A DNA stretch of 64,000 bases from Acanthococcus lagerstroemiae (GCA_031841125.1 JAJSSI010000012.1:496001-560000); one strand, 5' to 3'; positions 32,929 through 44,230 are shown, counted from the stretch's first letter. The notes: generated by a model not told the origin, from the letters alone. Numbers and translations: made by a program.

Positions 32929-35875
32929 CTACACTAAATTATCTACAATATACTGCCTGTTCATGGTACCCATGTGAAACAAATTATGGTTACCATGTGC
33001 TGCAGGTAATACAATTTCATCTAGATCATCTATCTCCTCGTAATTCATGTAATCATTGAAGTCTAATTCTAAGCAAACGTTATGTAGTGCTGCACACACA
33101 TTCACGATGTTGGCGGCTTTTTGTGGTTTGTAGTGAAGGCCGCGCTCCATTTTGAGACAGCGCCATCTTCCCTTCAAGACTCCTATAAATATAGAAAAAT
33201 TATGAGTAATGTATAACATTCTGCAAATATGTAGGCCAGCTTGGCGGTCCGGGTGGCTGGCCAAGTCATGTTCAGGATGCAGCATCCCTTGCATCTCATT
33301 CATTTTCCGCACCCATACCAGTACCTGTGACAAGAGGAAGGACCAGAAAAGTTTCACAAATCTCTCCCAAGTTCTCGAGACAACCCTACAAATGTTGAAT
33401 TCAGGTTATGATGTTATCCAAACCACCAAAGCTGGCAAACTCGATAATAAAACCATTTTCCTTACCGATGCTTCTTTCTACCGTCGCACGAAGTGATTTG
33501 TGTTTATTATTATACATTTGTTGAGCAGGAGTATTTGGTCTTGGAAAAGGAACCATCAACCACGGCTCGAGGGGATACCCGCTGTCACCAAGCAACCACA
33601 AATACCTCCCATTGAACGCGCGGGATATGTACTCTCTTACTTCACTTAACCTCCAGACTGCGGCGTCATGAGTTGATCCTGCAAATTTGGCATTTATGCT
33701 CCGAATTTTGTAGGTGTCATCCACAATCTAAGATAAAAATGAAGACAGGTCACATGAATGAGGTAAAAATATGAAATATGTATTTTCAATGTCCTATACT
33801 TGTACTCACTATTTGGACATTCAAAGAATGGTGACCTTTTCTGTTGAGGAACCTGTGTTCCACTTCCTTTCTTATCGCTTGCTTTACGATAGGTATGTGA
33901 GTCCCATCGATGAAACCTACTACTCCAACTAATCCACTGACTTGCGCTGTCCTGATATGTACATGGATGAAAAAATGTATTACTACTACAACTACACATT
34001 AATTCCAACACTACAATATAAACATACCGGGTGAGTTTTAAAACCCACATGTTTTTTCTAGAATAATTGTCAGATCGCTCCCGGACAAATTGTGATCTTC
34101 CTGTCCTATGGTCTAGTTTCCTGCGGGCTCAGAATATTCTCTCCCCCATTTTTGGGAGGCTGAAACGCACCCCCAACTTAGGAATCTTATATGGGAAGGT
34201 GTTTTCATGCCTATTGTCGGAAAGGTCACTCCCTCCAAAGTACGGATCCGTGAAAAAATGACTAAATTCATCAATTTTAGAGGGCCAGGGGGCCTACAAT
34301 GAGGGAAAATCCACCCAGAATCGAAGTGGGATGACTATCAAACAAAATATCAAAAAGGGCGTTTGGGTCTAAATTTCGGATTTTGAAGCCCTAGAACTGG
34401 TTGAATCGGGTAGAACAATGTGAAATTTGGATCCAGCGGCCTCGAAAACCCCTTTTTTGATAGTTTGTATGCCAGAAGTGAACTTTCCAACAATAGGTAT
34501 AAAAACATACCTCTCCATTTAAGATTCCAAATTTGGTGGTACGTCCCAGGCCCCCCCCCCACAATGGCGAAGAAAATGTTCTGTGCTCGCACGAAACTAG
34601 ATCATAGTTCAGGCAAGATCATAGTGGACAAGAATTCTCAGAGGTCTTGGCATTCTCGATGGAGTGTGCGGTTTCTACGTTTCTAGTATGTATATGCAGA
34701 TAGGGAGATCCTTCTCTTCCTCCTTCAGTCCATCTGGCCACCAGCCTTATACCCCTCCTCCCTACTCATCTGCTGCCCCTCGTCCGTCTTCTTACACGTT
34801 CTTCTAGGAAGGGAGTGAGCACCAACGAAATGAATGTGCGATCTTCCCAGGCCGTCGGGCACTATTTCCCAAGGAAGGGAGAAGGGACGAAGCTCTGTTT
34901 TTGAATATACAGGGAGACGCAAACTCTCAGTTTCCTTTTCCTGTGTCAGATTTATGTCACTCTGTCCGGTCTACGAGGAGGTACTTTGGGAAGAAGTAAC
35001 AAAAGGTCAACTTGGTGAACTACAATGTTTCAGCAAAAGCAGGGGTGGTGGTAATGGGAACGTTGGAGCAGGCAGAGGCGTTTCTTAAGATAAAACTCAA
35101 TTTACTGTGGAGAAGCATGCTAGGAAGAGAGATTCGACTATTGAAAGTCCGCAGACTTCCTTCTTCAATACCTGAGTAATGGTGTGAACGCTTCTACATC
35201 CAATTTGGATTTTGAACTGTTACTATGCTATTTGCCCAATGTGGGGGAACAGCCGTCGCTTCCTCATTCGCATAATTTGGGGCAATATCACTAATCTGCA
35301 AATAATACCACTGAATTCCTTGAACCTAAGTGTTTACATTACCTATTGGTAATCATCTGTATTTCATCGTCATCGGTAGGGAAATGGATGTACTGGTCAC
35401 AGAAATGTTCATTGAGGAGCGGTATCACCTCGCCCAGAATTTTGCTGACGGTAGGTTGGGCGACACTTAGGTTCAAATCACTACCCACTGATAATTGATA
35501 TGAACCTTGTGCTAAAAATTTCAGCGTGATGAGAAGCTGTAACAGGTTCAAATTTTCAATTGTTTCAAAATAACTGAACTAGTGACCCTTTCCTAAAGTG
35601 CCTTGTAATCTTACCTTCAAGCGTGAACTTATTGAACCTGCCCTCCATCCTTCTCGTAGAAACGGTGCAATTGTTTCAAAAATTAAATTAAAAATTGCCT
35701 TCGTCACACGGAAGTGATAGCGGAAAATGGTGTCGGGGTAGTTCATTACATCGCTCTCCATTCGTACTTGGGCTCTTCTTCTCCGGACACGCTGTCGGTT
35801 TACAATATTTTCATTCAATTCCATAACATTATTAAGGACATTAACATTAAAAAGCGCAAGTGGTGGAGCAGCCAT
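32929..35875 (-). CDS. Harbinger B transposase (HARBI1-like), intact
   Basis: Five exons fit in phase: 35615-35875, 35343-35536, 33810-33951, 33466-33727 and 32929-33182, totalling 1113 bases or 370 residues, the usual HARBI1 size. The N-terminus and exon 2 carry the helix-turn-helix region. Exon 3 has the first Asp ([12 protein letters not shown]), exon 4 GSTHDAAVW and the second Asp ([13 protein letters not shown]), and the Glu is in ATVERSIG at the exon 4/5 junction followed by VLKGRWRCL. The stop is at 32929. The 1.4-kb second intron contains a foldback insertion. No lesion was seen. Confidence 0.85.
34026..34640. repeat. Imperfect foldback in intron 2 of the B transposase
   Basis: The segment at about 34100-34230 reappears inverted at about 34470-34600, sharing GGTCTAGTTTC-like starts, a G/C-rich run and a GGAATCTTA core, with many mismatches. 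It is probably an old non-autonomous foldback element. The rest of the intron (34641-35342) has no recognised feature. Confidence 0.6.
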
Positions 35876-37194
35876 ATTTCCATTTGAAAGAAGGCAAATT
35901 CTACATTTGTTATCACTTTATCAATAAACAAACAACACTCCATCAGTATAAAAAAAAAACACCTGCCATCTTCTTTACATCGTTTACATCTCATAACCAC
36001 CGTTAACAACTAGTCCCGAGGAGGTGTTACGGAAGGTTATTATAACAACCCATAACTCGCGTCAACAACCCATAACAACTAATAGCATCTTTCCAGAATA
36101 AAGATCTGATTTTTCATAACAAGTCATAACAACGGTTGTTATCATAACATCGCATAACAACTTTTCGAGAATAGTGGTCCAGGTGTTCTTCCAATAGACC
36201 AGGTAAGTCGCCGTTCAAGATGAAGATGCAACCCGCACACTGGTTCTTTCGAAATGTAAACAAAAGAAATTAACATGTAAATTCCCATAAGAGAGAAGAG
36301 CGGTATCCATATTAGGTAAGAATATTCAAAATTTGTAATATTTAAGAAGTTAAAAGTTAATTTTTGCGTTTAGAAGAGTATAAGCTACAATTCGAAGTAT
36401 TGATCATAGTGATTTGCGCTGAAGGAAGTTTTTGAAAGCTTGGGAAGTTAGTTGTTGTCATTTCTCCTTATCAGTTATCATTATTATTTCAGTAATATAG
36501 CTCGAAGAAGGAAATATTATGTCCAGCCTCATCTATGTGCAATAATTTATCGTTTTTCTGCAATCTTTTCACGAAAGAATCAAAGAATAGACCAGGTAAG
36601 TAACCGTTACCAATGTGAATGCAAGGGGCACACAGGTTCTTTCCCGAATATAAACAAACCATTTTGAAAAGAAGGCCACTTCTGAAACTGAGGATGAATA
36701 AAAAAGAGTTCGAAAGCGATATTTCGAGTTATTTGGCAGAATAATTTCATATCTATCTAGTTCAGGTAAGATTTATTGGTAAACATCGTTTGGAAGCCGT
36801 ATTGTAGTAGTATTAATAGCACTAATCTGGATTCCTTTATGAGCTCACTTAAAAACCTAAAAAATGGAAACGTGTTTGACATGTCACATGGAAAGTATAT
36901 AAATATTTCCAAAGCCTCACCTATCTTTTGAGCTATTGTATGCTTCTCTGCGTGACTTACAGCCGTTGTAAAATGCTTATTAGTATTAGTATGTACATCC
37001 CACAGAACCTGTTCTTATTTAGCAGCCAGAACAGATGCGCAGTGCCTTATATCGACTGAAACTAAATTGTACATGTAATATAGTTTTACAGTGTGATGAA
37101 TAATTTTATGGATAAACCTATCTTGGCATCCATGAACTGTCAAAGAAATTGTTTGTACTAATTCAAAGATTTGTCTATTCATTTTCTTTTCAGT

Positions 37195-37307
37195 ATGACG
37201 TTGTGCTTTGCAGCCGATTGCGATCACTACTCGCAGAAACAGCGCTGTTCATTTTATAGGTTTCCGGTTGACCCCCGTCTTAGAAAGAAATGAATTCGCA
37301 ATATTGG
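37195..37307 (+). pseudogene. THAP-domain exon with nonsense codon
   Basis: After a TTTTCAG acceptor an ATG opens a THAP zinc finger: CFAADCDHYSQKQRCSFYRF followed by PVDPRL. This matches the Cys-X3-Cys…FxRFP start of THAP domains, the DNA-binding module of classical P transposases. The position of the invariant Trp is a TGA (in RKK-stop-IRNIG). A possible second THAP exon lies at about 37440. No transposase body follows, so this is a relic. Confidence 0.7.
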
Positions 37308-37532
37308 GTATGTCCCATTTCATTTCTCATTCTCTATTTCAAATACACATGTTCATTTGGTTGTGTATCAACTTTGATAACATCGATCTCCAATAAAATT
37401 TTAAATGACACTAATCTTGTTTGCAACTATTTCCCCCTCAGACGAGAAGGACTTAATTCCGTCGAAAGTTAATGACGAGTCACTGTTGTAAAATATAGCA
37501 GTTTAAGTCAGTTTATCAGCATTAGCCTCAAG

Positions 37533-38031
37533 CAGGGATGTGAAAGAAGCTGGAAGCAGAAGCCGGAAGCCGGAAGTTTTTATGTATCCTGACTCAAATC
37601 GAGAAGCCGGTAGCCGGAAGCCAATTCCAGTTGGAAGCCAGAAGCTGGAAGAGAAGTCTTTTGTTTATCGGCTTCTTTTTGCTTCCAAGTTCCAATTCAG
37701 AGTCAGCATTTGGCCTAATTTGTCAGTCATTGTTTATAAGAAAAGAGCTCTTAAACTCGTTGCTTCAAAGTCTAAATATATTATTTCATTTGAACTTGTT
37801 TTGTGCTTCTTATTATTTTGGAAGAGGGGGGAGGGAGGCTTAAAAGATGCTAGAGGTGAAATAAAGTGAAATTTCGGGAGCTAGAAGTCGGAAGCTGGAA
37901 GTTTTTTGAAATAACAGAAGCCGGAAGTTTTTAAATTACAAAATTGAAAGAAGTCGGAAGCTGGAAGCTTTTTAAAATTATGGAAGCCAGAAGGCGGAAG
38001 AGAAGTTTTTTCAATAAGCTTCTCATCTCTG
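37533..38031. mobile_element. hAT MITE with GAAGCCGGAAG repeats
   Basis: A perfect 8-bp duplication GCCTCAAG flanks 499 bases (37525-37532 and 38032-38039). The ends CAGGGATG and CATCTCTG are imperfect inverted copies typical of hAT elements. Both halves contain many copies of GAAGCYGGAAG, all in the same orientation, probable subterminal transposase-binding motifs. No coding capacity. It sits inside the THAP remnant. Confidence 0.85.
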
Positions 38032-38862
38032 GCCTCAAGGAGGTTGTAAACAATGTGTTCAAGAGAATACTGCACGGCCCAGGTAGTATTTGTTACAAAA
38101 ACGTATTGTAACTCAGAAGATGCCTAGAACAGGACATATCATAAAAATAGGATTCTACCTCTTAAATTTCAATAACCTTCCGTTTCAGCACTTTTAAATG
38201 ACTAACCTCGGCTGCCAGGAAAGTGTGTTTGCAATACACAAACCAAATAGAACAGTAAATCCAAAATTCAGTAAATTATTTATCTGAAAATAATACGAAA
38301 ACTCTTCATTCTACTATACTGTTGATAAGGCACATTACCTACAAGCTCCATTGTGTCATATTGATTCCTTCGTAGCTCCTAATATATTAATGTAATTGGG
38401 TTCATTTATATCTCAAAATAAAGCTACAAGTATCTAGATTAACGCTATTTTATTCATATCTCTTAAATATTCCTAGATTCCGAATTAGGAACCAATTTTG
38501 GAAACTATCTTTTCTCTTATGGAAATTTACATGCAATTTACTTTGTTTACATTTTGAAAAGAACCATGACGCTCACGCCAATCACGCATCACGCCGTCAC
38601 TTACCTGGTCTATGAAATACGCTACTTTCAAATCCATCGAGCTTTGACTATACATACATGGACACCGAACAACGCGATTTAGGGTGAAGCCAACATTGCC
38701 CTTTATATCACTATTTTTATCAGTTATAATCCATCTTCATATCATTATGCGGTCTAATCCTAAATGGAAAATTTCTTACTTTTCATTATTAAAAAAAAAA
38801 AAACGTTCTGAATTATTTGGATTCGATTTCTCTTTCTTTTAATACAAGATATGTGAATGATA

Positions 38863-39019
38863 ATTGGATGGCTGGGTGGAAAACGGGCAAATGTCAAAAA
38901 TCGCCCTCGTTCCAATTATTGTCTGATTGGATTCTATGGTCCTTGTAGAATCAAATTCAGACAACAATCGGAAAAAGGGCGATTTTGAAAATCGCCCTTT
39001 TTCCACCCAGCCATTCAAT
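38863..39019. mobile_element. Palindromic MITE with TA duplication
   Basis: A 157-base near-palindrome with arms ATTGGATGGCTGGGTGGAAA and the inverted counterpart, flanked by TA (38861-38862 and 39020-39021). The arms continue nearly to the centre, so the whole element could fold into one hairpin. It lies inside the short P element and probably belongs to a TA-targeting DNA transposon group. Confidence 0.75.
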
Positions 39020-39223
39020 TATGTACCTGTTGTACATAATATACTCATAATTTGGTAATAATTACAATTATGTAAACTTACTCTGTTGCTGGCATGTACC
39101 TAATCAATCAATTTATTACCAAACTTCGCTGTAGCCTACTACTTTCATCATATGCATAACTGCATTACTGCATACAATAATACCAGAATAAGTAAGATAG
39201 AACAATTGCAAAAATAAATTTAT

Positions 39224-39553
39224 TTACTGACCCTTGTACAATATTACTTTGGTTCGCGTACGTCGAATGTACTGTTCAACCTTAATAAACAGCTTGGATT
39301 CGTGGTTTAAACGTACTTTTAAAAATTTTTTACAGATACTGCTGAAAAGCTTATGGATGTTACAGTCTACAAACTTACAATTACTTAGGGCAATGCTTGT
39401 CATTAAATGTACAAGACTATTTTGAAATAATTTTGTTGCATTTTTTCGCATTAATTTTTCCAAGAAGATGCATACATCACGAACTTCTGTTGAGCTGGGC
39501 ACGGCAAGGCCACCTCTATTTTTCACTTGAATAAACGTTAACATATCATGCAC
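39224..39553 (-). pseudogene. P-type transposase C-terminal fragment
   Basis: About 109 residues with KNRGGLAVPSSTEVRDVC, the RGGL(x)PS block found near the C-terminus of P/THAP9 transposases, followed by a helical region ending at 39224. The catalytic part is missing from this 1.1-kb element, so it would depend on a transposase from elsewhere. Confidence 0.7.
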
Positions 39554-40184
39554 GAGTCATTATTATTCGTAATTTTACTCATGTTGGTGTATAATATGTA
39601 CACTAATTAAATAATAAATCGCAAAATAAACTATAACAAAATTAATTCCAGCACGTCTTTGATTCCGGCAAACTTGCCCTTTATATCTCTATTTTTAAAA
39701 TTTTATTTGGCTTCTGGGCTCTGTTCCGGCTTCACAAAAACCACTGATAAGAGGCGTTGTTCGGTGTCCATGTATGTATAGTCAAAGCCATCGAGGGATC
39801 ACGTACCACACGTGGTCCTGTGAATCAAAGCAGCGCAGCTGTGGCAAACTTTAATGAGCTAACAATAAGAAACTATAAAACCGTATATTCCAGGGCATTC
39901 TAAAGGCGCGTCCACACTATGCCGATCGGCTTTCAGCGGCATAAATCGGCAAAGCCGATCGGCTTTTGCTGATCAAGTGTGGACGGTGTGAATCATGATG
40001 CCGCGCGGGTGCAACAAGCCGATCAGCATGACGAATTCGCTCGGCAAATTGTCGGTCACATGAAAGGATTACCAAGTTGTACCAAGTGTGAATCATAAAT
40101 GTGGACGGGATTTCTGTTTCATCATTCAGTTTCGCGCGTTCTTTTATTGATTCCGGTTGGATTTTTTGTTGTGTTCTCGTAAAA

Positions 40185-42229
40185 ATGGAGTGGTCAAATT
40201 CAGATGTTTTAAAGCTTATAAGTCTATACGAAGCAAGACCGGTACTATGGAACCAACTATTAGCCGATTACAAGGACCGGAACAAAAGACACGACGCATT
40301 TCAAGAAATTGCCGCCCATTTCTCAGTGGACAAATCGGAAATAGAAAAAAAAATACGGTATCTTTTAAGTCATTTTAGTCGAGAGTTGAAGAAAGAAGGC
40401 CAGAAAAAGAGTGGAACTGCCGCAGATGAGGTCTATTCATCGAAATGGTTTTGTTTCAAGGCGCTGCTATTTCTACGCGATAGAAACACACCGAAAAATG
40501 TCATAAGTACTGAGGTATGTTCATTATAATATTATTTTTATAATTTGCGAGTATAATGATTATATTAATATTACTTTTACAATTCGTGAAGAGTCCAAAG
40601 AAAATCTAAACCACAATTTTACCTATCCCACTGAAAGTCAACTTGACCCTCGGGAGAAATAAAGTATTCAGCGAACTCATTTCGAACCTCCTCTGCATCA
40701 GTTTTACTTCTTCGGGGTATTCTCCTGAAGGCGGTCATTCCATTGAAATCTGAATTATCTCTTCTCCATACGCCATCTGATGTAACAACTCCAGTATCTG
40801 GACATTCCACATCAAACGTTCCCGGTAGATTATAAATCCTTTGTGACGAACTTCGTCGAAGATAATTATGTAGATGAATAATGGCTAGTACAATCTTTGT
40901 AGCTGTATGAGGTTCCAAGAGCATGGGCTTGCGAAGTATTCGAAAGACAGATGCGATTATTCCAAATACATTTTCTGATACCCTACGAGCTCGGGACGCT
41001 CTATAATTGAAAATTCTCTCTTTGCTTCCCTTATCATATGATCCAGGAAATGGTTTTGTGACATTCACTGATAAGGGAAATGCGTCATCTCCTATGAATA
41101 CGAAGGGGGTCGCATCAGTTCTGCCTGGAAGAATGTCTGGTGGAGGAAGATGCATAGTCTTGTCATCCAAACATCGTTTGAGGACATCTCCGTTGAATAC
41201 TCCTCCATCCGAAATTCGACCCTGACATCCTACACTCGCATATGTAAAATTGTAATTTCCATCAACCACAGCGAATAGAACAATGCTGAAAAATTGTTTG
41301 TAATTGAAATATTCCGATCCGCTGTTTATTGGTGCCTGTATGTGAATATGCTTTCCATCCATTACTCCAACGCATTGAGGAAAATCCCATCTGTTGAAAG
41401 TTTTTGCTACTTCCCTCCAACCATGCTCATCTTGCGGCATCTGCACAAAAAGAAATGGAAAGGTAGTGTAGTAAAGATCATTTTAAATTTTCTTGAAACC
41501 CAAATACAAATTTTATTTTTGAAGGCCGACTATGAAGAAGGTAATGAAGAGGAAGTAGATGATCCCCCAGTCCATGATGAAGATCAACCAAATGAAGCTG
41601 GAGTTGGAGAGGTTCAAAATAAATCACCCACTAATAGCTCTGTCACACAGTCTCCTGCTAAATCATCCACTGGTAAACGCCTCTTCAAATCGCCGCAGAA
41701 AACCTTCGTCACAAAGCGAGTGAGAAGTTCTGATTTGCCAGTTCAACAAACAGTGAACATGGCTACAGAAGCACTATCAACAATGAAGAATATGTTGGAC
41801 ACCAAGCATGGACGAGATGCATTCACTGTCTTTGGAGAACAAGTGTGTTTGACACTACGCAACTTATCATCAAGTAAAGCCAAGATCATAGCGCAGCACA
41901 AAATTAATCACATTCTCTTTGAAGCACAAATGGGGAAGTATGATCATAGTGATCCTGCAGAAAACTATCCTCTTTATTCTCCACATCTATACAGATCGTC
42001 ATTGTATATGCCAAGTCCTACATATTCTTCTGATCAGTCCACTACCTCAGCACCTTTTCGTGATCCTTATTCTCCACACCTTTATTCACCTTCAGTTTCT
42101 AACCCATCGTCTCCTTTACTTCCTGAACCGAATCTCTCTTCCTCAAACCAGCATACTTCTCAATCCTCTCCTGCGTACGGTGCATCTGGATTTGATAATA
42201 TGTTACTTCAATTAAACCTACCGTCTTAA
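40185..42229 (+). CDS. Harbinger D MADF-domain protein
   Basis: Two exons, 40185-40514 and 41525-42229, join in phase (GTATGT donor, GAAG acceptor) to give 344 residues. Residues 1 to about 100 form a MADF domain (DVLKLISLYEARPVLWN…YKDRNKRHDAFQEIA). The rest is an acidic then Ser/Pro/Tyr-rich tail. MADF proteins of Harbinger elements bind the element ends and assist nuclear import of transposase. The ATG at 40185 is chosen because the domain starts right after it. The ATG-like codon at 40101 would only add an unlikely leader. Confidence 0.85.
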
Positions 42230-43099
42230 AAATTGTATAAGCGTGAAAAATAACGTGCTTTTTATTTATATGACCATTTTCTTTTTCTATAATTCTTTTC
42301 ACCGTACACAGTACTGTTCCTTTTCTAAATATTTTTCCCCTACAATTAGTTATACGATACTGTTTTTTTCCCTGCTATACTGTATTATTTTTCAACTATG
42401 CAATACCGTTTTTTTTTCCTACTACTAATTTTATACAAAACGTCTTTTCTTTTTCGTTATTATCCTTTGACTGTGTACTATCTCTCTTTTTTTCCTTCCT
42501 AGAAATATAATATTTTTAGATGTACTCACCTTGATATAACCTTTCATTGATTGTACCAGTGCTTCACATACTTCCGGAACAGCTTGTGAAATTACTTGTT
42601 TGGAAATTTTGAAGGTGTACTGCAGAGAATGGTAGGAGTCACTACTGGCCAGGAATCGCAAAGTGACAGCTAGGCGTTCGTGAGCAGGGATAGCTTCTCG
42701 TAAATGCGTATCACGTCTGCTGATTTTTGTACCAATCATGTTGAGAATAGTTTCGAAGGTGGAGGCAGATATGCGAAAGAAATTTTTGAATCCTGCACCT
42801 GATCGGTACTCCAAATTAAGGGCATCTTCGTCGTCCAGTATGAGGTCCTTCATTAAATCAGTTGCACTGTATCGTCGTCTGGCCAAAAGACTAGGACGAA
42901 CCCAAAATCTTCTCGGCCTATGTTGACGCCGTAGCACGAGCGCAAGGCTTAAAAACACAATTGTAGCTGCTGAGAAAGCTGCAAATATGTCTTCTTCATC
43001 CAACATTTCGGCGTGCAATAACAAAACTGCATCAAACCATTCACAAAACACGGTACTTCTATTTACGACGCTCGCGACTAAACTAAAATTATTCTGCAT
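40619..43099 (-). CDS. Harbinger D transposase (HARBI1-like)
   Basis: Exon 1 (42530 to 43099, or from the internal ATG at 43006) and exon 2 (40619-41440) join in phase over a 1.09-kb intron (GTGAGT…GCAG). The total is up to 463 residues, or 432 from the second ATG. The helix-turn-helix region is in exon 1 (RLAVTLRFLASSDSYHSLQ). Exon 2 has the DDE triad: VMDGKHIHI (Asp), FIGDDAFPL (Asp) and ARRVSENVFGIIASVF (Glu). It looks intact. Subfamily differs from A, B and C by sequence. Confidence 0.88.
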
Positions 43100-43554
43100 C
43101 CTGGCAAAAAAGTAGAAGTATCATGATTCGCACGCTAAATTAGCCGCATAGTGTAGACGCTACAAGCCGATCGGCAAAAGCTGCACGGCAAAGCCGATCG
43201 GCATTACCAATTAAGCCGATCAGCATAGTGTGGACGCGCCTTAAGGGACTTTTTCACGCGCCTAATCACATGTTTTTCCTACTTCAAACCATATGTGACG
43301 AATTACATGAAAACGGTCTTAATGTATACCTAGCACTATGACCCTTTTCTTGTGACATGTTACCTATAGCTGTGTACAAAAATAGTTGTCACCAGTGAGC
43401 ATCGATGAAGTGAAGTGTTGGAATTTTCTAACCTCTTGTCACCTGTTGATCTTTCCATCTTTCATTTCTCAAGTTGTCGCCTCAGAGATAATGTATTATA
43501 TTACTTGTTGCCCATTGTTGCCGCTGTTGTGTTTCTTGTTGTCCGTTGCCCGTC

Positions 43555-44230
43555 TTACTGCGTGTTATTTTTGGTGATCACGCGATATGGGCCTCTCGCC
43601 TTTGGACATAACTTGGCCGATATATTGCGGATCCTCGAAGATATCGGATGGGTCAGGACATAGACTATGTCGTCCTTTTGCAGCGTTTGCCCACGGCTGT
43701 TGAGACGTTGGTCCCTGAGATTAGCATGGTGTTGGCGTTGCTGGTTGACCTGTTGATAGGTTTCCTTGGGATGGATCCGCGGCTTGGCGATGCCTAAGCG
43801 GTCGGATAACGGCTCCATTACGGTTGGAAAAATCAGGAACGCAGGTATGTGATTACTGTTGATACCTGCAATGAATGTAATCAGAATACCTATTTCGGCT
43901 GATGTAACTGCACCAATTTGTTTCTTGCCTAACGGAGCCATAACCTTTTGCGGCGTTTGTACAGTTGTTAACGCCGTCTCATCAACGTTGTAAATATTCA
44001 TTGGTTCAAATGGGCCATATCGATTATGAGCATTGTTCAAATTTTCAACAAAAAAAGAAGAAGAGAAATGTTTGTACGGTTAAAACTAGTTGAGCGGCTA
44101 AGACTAGTTGCTTCGGCCTCACGAAGCGATAATTCTTTGGAATAACGTTGCATGAAGTCCCTCATCCATCGCTCACCAGCAATAGAATTTTTAATCCATT
44201 CCGGAGGAACCTTTTGTTGTTACTTTGAGC
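43555..44230 (-). pseudogene. pogo-like transposase fragment fused to Gypsy integrase tail
   Basis: From 44230 the minus strand encodes a decayed CENP-B/pogo-type segment (GERWMRDFMQRYSKELSLRE, EATSLSRSTSFN). After a frame change come NVDETALTTV and MAPLGKKQIGAVTSAE, the first catalytic block of pogo/Tigger DDE domains. At about 43815 it switches, still in an open frame, to a Gypsy integrase C-terminal region (KDDIVYVLTHPIS…AKLCPKARGPYRVI). The 161-codon frame is an accidental fusion of two element relics and is unlikely to be functional. Confidence 0.7.

Larger units (their letters stand above)
18095..36179. mobile_element. Harbinger/PIF element B (host of element C)
   Basis: The ends GACCACTATTCTCGAAAAG (from 18095) and its reverse complement (ending 36179) define terminal repeats that remain similar for about 50 bases (…TTATGATAACAACGG…). 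The 3-bp duplication is CAG at 18092-18094 and 36180-36182, and the left CAG is also the flank of element A. Net of insertion C the element is about 7.2 kb. It carries an intact accessory gene (plus) and an intact transposase (minus), plus a hAT MITE and a foldback in introns. It could be autonomous apart from insertion C in its left end. Confidence 0.85.
36184..38615 (+). mobile_element. Probable THAP-type P-element remnant with inverted ends
   Basis: About 100 bases from 36190 (ATAGACCAGGTAAGT…) recur inverted at 38515-38610, and a further direct copy starts at about 36590. The interior holds a THAP exon (37195-37307) and a hAT MITE. No 8-bp duplication was found, so the borders are tentative. 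The repeated AGACCAGGTAAGT string also looks like a splice donor, so these may be duplicated first exons and not transposon ends. Confidence 0.5.
38642..39787 (-). mobile_element. Short P element (internally deleted)
   Basis: Terminal inverted repeats of about 34 bases start CTTTGACTATACATACATGG at 38642 and recur inverted ending at 39787. The 8-bp duplication CCATCGAG is perfect (38634-38641 and 39788-39795). The TIR tip resembles that of the zinc-finger P element (CTTCGACCATACATA). Inside remain the last transposase exon and a palindromic MITE. A TTGCCCTTTATATC-type sequence occurs near both ends in the same orientation (38690 and 39667). Confidence 0.9.
39904..43241. mobile_element. Harbinger/PIF element D, complete and apparently intact
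   Basis: Terminal repeats start AGGCGCGTCCACACTATGC at 39904 and recur inverted ending at 43241. The duplication is TAA (39901-39903 and 43242-43244), the classical PIF/Harbinger target. At 3.3 kb it carries a MADF gene (plus) and a transposase (minus), both open throughout. The second MADF exon lies inside the transposase intron on the opposite strand. The palindrome GCCGATCGGC occurs twice near each end and is a likely protein-binding site. Confidence 0.92.

Noticed and set aside
34350..34686. Overlapping small frames on both strands around the foldback
   Set aside because: They follow the imperfect inverted repeat and show no protein-like conservation between arms.
36184..36610. Perfect P-type borders for the THAP remnant
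   Set aside because: Octamers next to the inverted repeats do not match, so only a tentative element border is reported.
41007..41225. Plus-strand 72-codon frame within Harbinger D
   Set aside because: It is antisense to the catalytic exon of the D transposase.
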